DNA of 64,000 bases. Origin: Lachnoclostridium sp. An118 (GTDB lineage: Bacteria > Bacillota > Clostridia > Lachnospirales > Lachnospiraceae). A model generated the notes under the pieces. It made no database searches, was not told the DNA's origin, and saw only the letters and a list, made by a program, of their open reading frames with translations. The stretch lies in NCBI RefSeq assembly GCF_002160985.1, contig NZ_NFLQ01000004.1, positions 124,001 to 188,000 on the forward strand. The letters run 5' to 3'. Below are positions 60,674-64,000 of the stretch, piece after piece; the first letter of the stretch is position 1, and each line of letters begins with the position of its first letter. Made by a program: the position numbers and the translations under genes.

Positions 60674-60722
60674 AAAAACGCCATGCTGCTTCAGGCTGTA
60701 CCTGACAGAGCATGGCGTTTTT
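60674..60722. terminator. Strong bidirectional terminator
   Basis: AAAAACGCCATGCT (60674-60687) pairs perfectly with AGCATGGCGTTTTT (60709-60722), a 14-bp stem with T-run on both strands. On the minus strand it ends the cupin operon 18 bp after the stop codon. Confidence 0.85.
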
Positions 60723-60739
60723 GAAGTTCACTATTATAC

Positions 60740-61177
60740 TCAGCTTAATCTGGAGTACGCTTCATCGTCCACAGGCTCCAGCCACTCGTTGCTGGTCTCT
60801 GTGCCGGGTGCCTCGAAGGCAATGTGGGAGAACCAGCTGTCAGCCTTGGCGCCGTGCCAGTGCTTGACCTCCGCCGGGATGACGATGACCGTGCCGGGCT
60901 CCAGACTGACAGGGTCTTTGCCCTCCTCCTGATACCAGCCGCTGCCCGCAGTGCAGATGAGGATCTGCCCGCCGCCAGTCTTTGCGTGGTGGATGTGCCA
61001 GTTGTTGCGGCATCCCGGCTCAAAGGTGACGTTGGCGAGGCCCACGCCTGCCTCCTTTGGGTCGGTCAGCGGATTTAGATAAGAATTTCCGATAAAATAC
61101 TGGGCAAATGCGGTGTTCGCCTGTCCCTGTCCAAATATGTTTGCCTTGTCAAAAGTCTCTTTGTCTTGGATCTTCAT
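60740..61177 (-). CDS. Cupin-domain protein
   Basis: The protein has 145 residues from ATG 61177 after AGGAGGC. It is a single cupin: VTFEPGCRNNWHIHHAKTGGGQILICTAGSGWYQEEG gives the first metal-ligand motif (HIHH), then TVIVIPAEVKHWHGAK the second (HWH). Related proteins are often linked to carboxymuconolactone decarboxylase-type oxidoreductases, but the reaction is unknown. It is encoded 22 bp after the short MerR gene, probably as one operon. Confidence 0.88.
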   Translation of the reverse strand: MKIQDKETFDKANIFGQGQANTAFAQYFIGNSYLNPLTDPKEAGVGLANVTFEPGCRNNWHIHHAKTGGGQILICTAGSGWYQEEGKDPVSLEPGTVIVIPAEVKHWHGAKADSWFSHIAFEAPGTETSNEWLEPVDDEAYSRLS

Positions 61178-61199
61178 GAAAAATGCCTCCTTAAACGGT

Positions 61200-61499
61200 T
61201 TATTTTTTGTTTTGTTCTCTGCGGATGCTATAGCGTAGATAATCCAGATGACTGAGCTGCTTTTCCCGGAAATGGATCTCGTCAAGAAGGCCGCGCCGCT
61301 TCCGGTCAAGTATCCGGAGGCGCTGGCCATCGCTGTCCTCTTTTTCCATCAGCCTCATGTAGGTCTCTATCTCGGCACGCTCAAAGCCGATCTCGTGCAG
61401 GGTAATGAGCACGCTCAGATGCTCCGGGTCAGTGTCGTCATACTCCTGCAGGGCCTTGAGGGGGATGCCGCAGCACCTGCTCACTTCCTCTATGGTCAT
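61200..61499 (-). CDS. Compact MerR-family regulator
   Basis: The 99-residue protein begins with a MerR-like helix-turn-helix (MTIEEVSRCCGIPLKALQEYD) and goes directly to LSVLITLHEIGFERAEIETYMRLM, skipping the usual wing. A long C-terminal coiled coil (LRILDRKRRGLLDEIHFREKQLSHLDYLRYSIRRE) should dimerise it. A MerR-type promoter lies about 140 bp away on the other strand and is the likely target. No Cys-rich effector loop is present. Confidence 0.75.
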   Translation of the reverse strand: MTIEEVSRCCGIPLKALQEYDDTDPEHLSVLITLHEIGFERAEIETYMRLMEKEDSDGQRLRILDRKRRGLLDEIHFREKQLSHLDYLRYSIRREQNKK

Positions 61500-61639
61500 T
61501 TGCCGCCTCCTTTCTGGATGCTTCTATTGTAGTACCAGGGCGGGAAAGTGTCTAATGCTTAGATTTCATTGTATCCTATGCCTGGGAGGTATCTTTTTTG
61601 ACCGGAGGTATTTTGAAGCAAATTTGAGGAAGAAAAGAC

Positions 61640-61670
61640 TTGACCTTAAGTCAACTTTAGGTGCTAAAAT
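61640..61670 (+). promoter_or_regulatory. MerR-type promoter before the DUF362 gene
   Basis: TTGACC (61640-61645), 19-bp spacer, TAAAAT (61665-61670). The 20-bp dyad ACCT-N-AAGT-NN-ACTT-N-AGGT at 61643-61662 fills the spacer, matching the usual MerR-family operator. Confidence 0.7.
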
Positions 61671-61726
61671 CAAAATAGAGTACAGATGCTGTCTCAAGTG
61701 AAGATAGCAGGAAAGTGAGGGAGATC

Positions 61727-62617
61727 ATGAAGGCAAAAGTATATTTTACACGAGAGATCACACCTGAAAAGGTGGTTGAGATGTACAGCGCGCTGGGCGT
61801 GGAGCTTCCCGGGAGAGTGGCTGTGAAGGTACACTCCGGGGAGAAGGGAAACCAGAACTTCCTCCGCCCGGAATTCTGGAAGCCCATGGTGGACAAGATA
61901 AAGGGGACCATCGTGGAGTGCAACACGGCCTACGGCGACGCGGCGGGCGGTGTGCGGGACAATACGCCTGCCCATCTCCAGCTCCTTGATGAGCACGGCT
62001 GGACGAAATATTTCGATGTGGACCTGATGGACGCGGAGGGACCGGACGTGGTGTGGCCCATCCCGAACGGAAAGATCCTGAAGGAGAACAAGCTGGGAAA
62101 GAACATTGAAAGCTATGACTCCATGCTGGTGCTGGCCCACTTCAAGGGACACCCCATGGGAGGCTACGGCGGGGCCCTCAAGCAGCTGGCTATCGGCTGC
62201 GCGTCACGGGCGGGCAAGGCGCTGATCCACTCTGCCGGGAAGACAGACGACCGGTTTGAGACATGGAAGCAGCACGCATCCAATGTTGTCTTTCCGGAGG
62301 CCATGGCGGATGCGGCCTCCAGCGTGGTGGAGCATTTCGCCGGAAAGATCGCGTTCATCAACGTCATGAAGAACCTTTCCGTGGACTGCGACTGCTGCGT
62401 TGTGGCGGAGGACCCCTGCATGGAGGACATCGGCATCCTTGCCTCCACAGACCCGGTGGCCATCGACCAGGCCTGCATCGACCTGGTCATGAACTCCGAT
62501 GACCCAGGACGGGAGCACTTTATGGAGCGGGTGAACAGCCGCAACGGTATCCACACCATCGAGGCGGCGGAGGACCTGGGAGTTGGTTCCAGGGAGTATG
62601 AGCTGATCGAGCTCTAA
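61727..62617 (+). CDS. DUF362-domain protein
   Basis: A 296-residue protein from ATG 61727 (MKAKVYFTREITPEKVVEMY), preceded by GAGGGAG; a GTG at 61715 is an alternative. It shows the DUF362 pattern: VAVKVHSGEKGNQNFLRPEFWK, GTIVECNTAYGDAAGGVRDN, VLAHFKGHPMGGYGGALKQLAIGCASRAGK and GILASTDPVAIDQACIDLV. Many DUF362 proteins carry extra 4Fe-4S ferredoxin repeats; this one does not, although DCDCCVV and CM provide Cys residues. Function is unknown, probably redox-related. Confidence 0.85.
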   Translation: MKAKVYFTREITPEKVVEMYSALGVELPGRVAVKVHSGEKGNQNFLRPEFWKPMVDKIKGTIVECNTAYGDAAGGVRDNTPAHLQLLDEHGWTKYFDVDLMDAEGPDVVWPIPNGKILKENKLGKNIESYDSMLVLAHFKGHPMGGYGGALKQLAIGCASRAGKALIHSAGKTDDRFETWKQHASNVVFPEAMADAASSVVEHFAGKIAFINVMKNLSVDCDCCVVAEDPCMEDIGILASTDPVAIDQACIDLVMNSDDPGREHFMERVNSRNGIHTIEAAEDLGVGSREYELIEL

Positions 62618-62618
62618 C

Positions 62619-62870
62619 ATTTCAGACAGGATTTATGCCGGGGAGAGCCTTCTCACCCTGGAGACTGTGGAGTGAAGGACAGACGACTTTGCCTACTCCT
62701 CCTTCCGGCGACAGATCGAGGCCATGGAGGCTGCGGACGGAGGCGTTTTCCGCCCTGCGGACAATGAGGCGGAGGGCAATATCTGGTTCCTGGTGAGGGA
62801 GGGCGGCATCCACAGCGGAGAGTACGCGCTGCAGTACTTTTACAACGGTATGTGCTGGATCTGGAAATAG
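62619..62870 (+). pseudogene. Unidentified gene remnant
   Basis: A continuous frame reads SDRIYAGESLLTLETVE, a TGA stop (62673-62675), then RTDDFAYSSFRRQIEAMEA and GNIWFLVREGGIHSGEYAL to a TAG at 62868. The second half is clearly protein-like but there is no start codon with a ribosome-binding site. It is probably the decayed C-terminal part of a lost gene after the DUF362 gene. Confidence 0.5.
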
Positions 62871-62961
62871 AAAATTTTTTCTCCTTTAATCTTCCTTTAA
62901 TTTTTCACTGGTATATTTATCTCACTGACAAGATAAGTGAAAGAGATGGAGGATGAAGAAC

Positions 62962-63258
62962 ATGAAAAACATATCGAAGAAAACAGCAGGAATTGTGGCA
63001 GCAGTCATTGTAGTGGTCATCGCGGCGGCTCTCGTCGCCGTCAACGTGATGAAAGTCAGCCCTGTGGAGGCGGAGCAGATTGCCCTGAACCAGGCGGGCG
63101 GAGGCGAGATCGTGGAGAGCGAGATAAGCAATGAGGGACTCTGGAACGAGTACAGCTACACGGTAGTCAACGGCGACTCCTGGTACAAGGTGGACATCAC
63201 GGGATTTGGAAATATAGAGGAGATGGAGAGCGGAAGCGGAGACTCCTGGAGATATTAG
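62962..63258 (+). CDS. Small secreted or anchored PepSY-like protein
   Basis: The protein has 98 residues from ATG 62962, nine bases after GGAGG; an in-frame ATG at 62953 is too close to it. An N-terminal hydrophobic segment (GIVAAVIVVVIAAALVAVNVM) anchors or exports it. The remainder (SPVEAEQIALNQAGGGEIVESEIS ... YSYTVVNGDSWYKVDITGFG) resembles one PepSY repeat, a fold that often inhibits peptidases or senses signals. It is short for that family. Confidence 0.6.
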   Translation: MKNISKKTAGIVAAVIVVVIAAALVAVNVMKVSPVEAEQIALNQAGGGEIVESEISNEGLWNEYSYTVVNGDSWYKVDITGFGNIEEMESGSGDSWRY

Positions 63259-63311
63259 AGAGAAGAATAAGAATGTACAGACAATAGAAAAGCGAAAGGA
63301 ACATGAAAAGA

Positions 63312-63336
63312 CCGGGCAACTCTGCCCGGCCTTTTT
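63312..63336. terminator. Bidirectional terminator
   Basis: CCGGGCA-ACTC-TGCCCGG followed by CCTTTTT on the plus strand and TCTTTTC on the minus strand, between the convergent PepSY-like and pyrophosphatase genes. Confidence 0.75.
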
Positions 63337-63345
63337 CCGTCTCTG

Positions 63346-64000
63346 TCAGAATATGTGATAGTTCACGACAAGCGCCGCAAAGACAATGGAGACCATGGAC
63401 AGCAGCTTGATGAGGATGTTGATGGAGGGTCCCGATGTATCCTTGAAGGGGTCTCCCACTGTATCGCCCACGACAGCGGCCTTGTGCTGCTCGCTCCCCT
63501 TGCCGCCGTGCTTTCCGCTCTCGATGTATTTCTTGGCATTGTCCCAGGCGCCGCCTGCGTTTGCCATGAAGATGGCCATCAGGAAGCCGGTGGCCGTGGA
63601 GCCGGTGAGAAGGCCGATGACACCGTTGTAACCCAGGATGAGACCCGTCACCACAGGGGTCACGATGGCCAGCAGGGTGGGAAGGATCATCTCGTGGAGG
63701 CTGGCCCTTGTGCAGATGTCCACGCACCGCTCATAGTCCGCCTCGGCCTTCCCCTCCATCAGGCCCCGTATCTCCTTAAACTGGCGGCGTACCTCAACGA
63801 CGATGCTCTGTGCCGCACGGCCCACAGAGGACATAGTGAGAGCCGCGAAGACGAAGGGCAGGCAGGCGCCGATGAAGATGCCCACAAGGACAGCGGGGTT
63901 CATGACGCTCATGTCCAGCACCACGCCGCTGCCGCCCACCTCCTGCACCTTCTCCACATAGGAGGCGATGAGGGCCAGGGCGGTGAGTGCCGCGCTTCCG
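63346..64000 (-). CDS. hppA: Membrane-bound pyrophosphatase (partial)
   Basis: Only the C-terminal 217 codons are present; the gene continues past the right edge. The sequence includes [73 protein letters not shown] and the conserved [22 protein letters not shown], all standard for ion-pumping inorganic pyrophosphatases. The GNAGGAWDN-type motif reads [12 protein letters not shown]. It couples pyrophosphate hydrolysis to export of protons or sodium; the key residue that sets potassium dependence appears as GSTATGF in this region. Confidence 0.92.
   Translation of the reverse strand, partial: GSAALTALALIASYVEKVQEVGGSGVVLDMSVMNPAVLVGIFIGACLPFVFAALTMSSVGRAAQSIVVEVRRQFKEIRGLMEGKAEADYERCVDICTRASLHEMILPTLLAIVTPVVTGLILGYNGVIGLLTGSTATGFLMAIFMANAGGAWDNAKKYIESGKHGGKGSEQHKAAVVGDTVGDPFKDTSGPSINILIKLLSMVSIVFAALVVNYHIF

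Overview
The window looks like a chromosome segment of a gut Clostridia / Lachnospiraceae-type Firmicute. Supporting signs are strong GGAGG ribosome-binding sites, many MerR, TetR, XRE and AraC regulators, GPH sugar symporters, a membrane pyrophosphatase, and a conjugative element of the CD1108-CD1115 style. No rRNA is present, so the species is not assigned.

Layout. (1) 1-16.6 kb is the right end of an integrative conjugative element, mostly on the minus strand: a cell-wall hydrolase-like transfer protein, VirB6- and VirB2-like proteins, an S1-domain protein, the VirD4 coupling protein and replication/accessory genes. It ends in a 3' fragment of a tRNA-Leu(UAA) gene, the likely attachment site. 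Inside it, on the plus strand, lie AT-rich cargo genes (TIM-barrel isomerase, GNAT-YoaP acetyltransferase, two alpha/beta hydrolases) and a complete-looking type I toxin-antisense RNA module. (2) 16.6-21.4 kb is chromosomal: a membrane protein, a lipoprotein, a pentapeptide-type protein, a YedK-type SRAP protein and a LysR regulator. (3) 21.45-33.9 kb is a ten-gene heme-acquisition operon: an anchored beta-sandwich protein, two secreted NEAT-type proteins (one carrying an FMN_bind domain), a streptococcal Shp homologue, a FecBCD/HtsABC-type transporter, a YbaN/DUF454 protein and two CydDC-like ABC half-transporters. Its leader holds a near-consensus Fur box, a promoter, paired GTTAG-N6-CTAAC boxes and a terminator. 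(4) 35-43.3 kb is a visibly AT-richer lactose/galactoside island (two AraC regulators, GH2 beta-galactosidase, GPH symporter, HAD phosphatase), followed by flavodoxin and BAAT-hydrolase gene debris. (5) 44.4-48.7 kb is a TetR-controlled pair of YbtPQ-like ABC transporters with another GTTAG box. (6) 49-51.8 kb holds two DUF4143 AAA ATPases separated by a four-copy 32-bp repeat. (7) 52-64 kb holds a broken MATE transporter, a cytidylate-kinase-like protein, redox enzymes, an ArsR regulator, a His-rich CsoR-type repressor with a 37-bp palindrome and an EamA transporter, an ABC exporter whose partner is reduced to 31 codons, an orphan HicB, a cupin/MerR pair, a DUF362 protein and the end of a membrane pyrophosphatase.

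Most notable are the FMN_bind-NEAT/Shp heme system with its layered leader, the type I toxin module, the cassette-like cargo genes with related post-stop sequences, the helically phased 32-bp repeats between the ATPases, and the His-tailed CsoR whose operator could also sequester its own ribosome-binding site. All assignments were made by eye; no database search was run.
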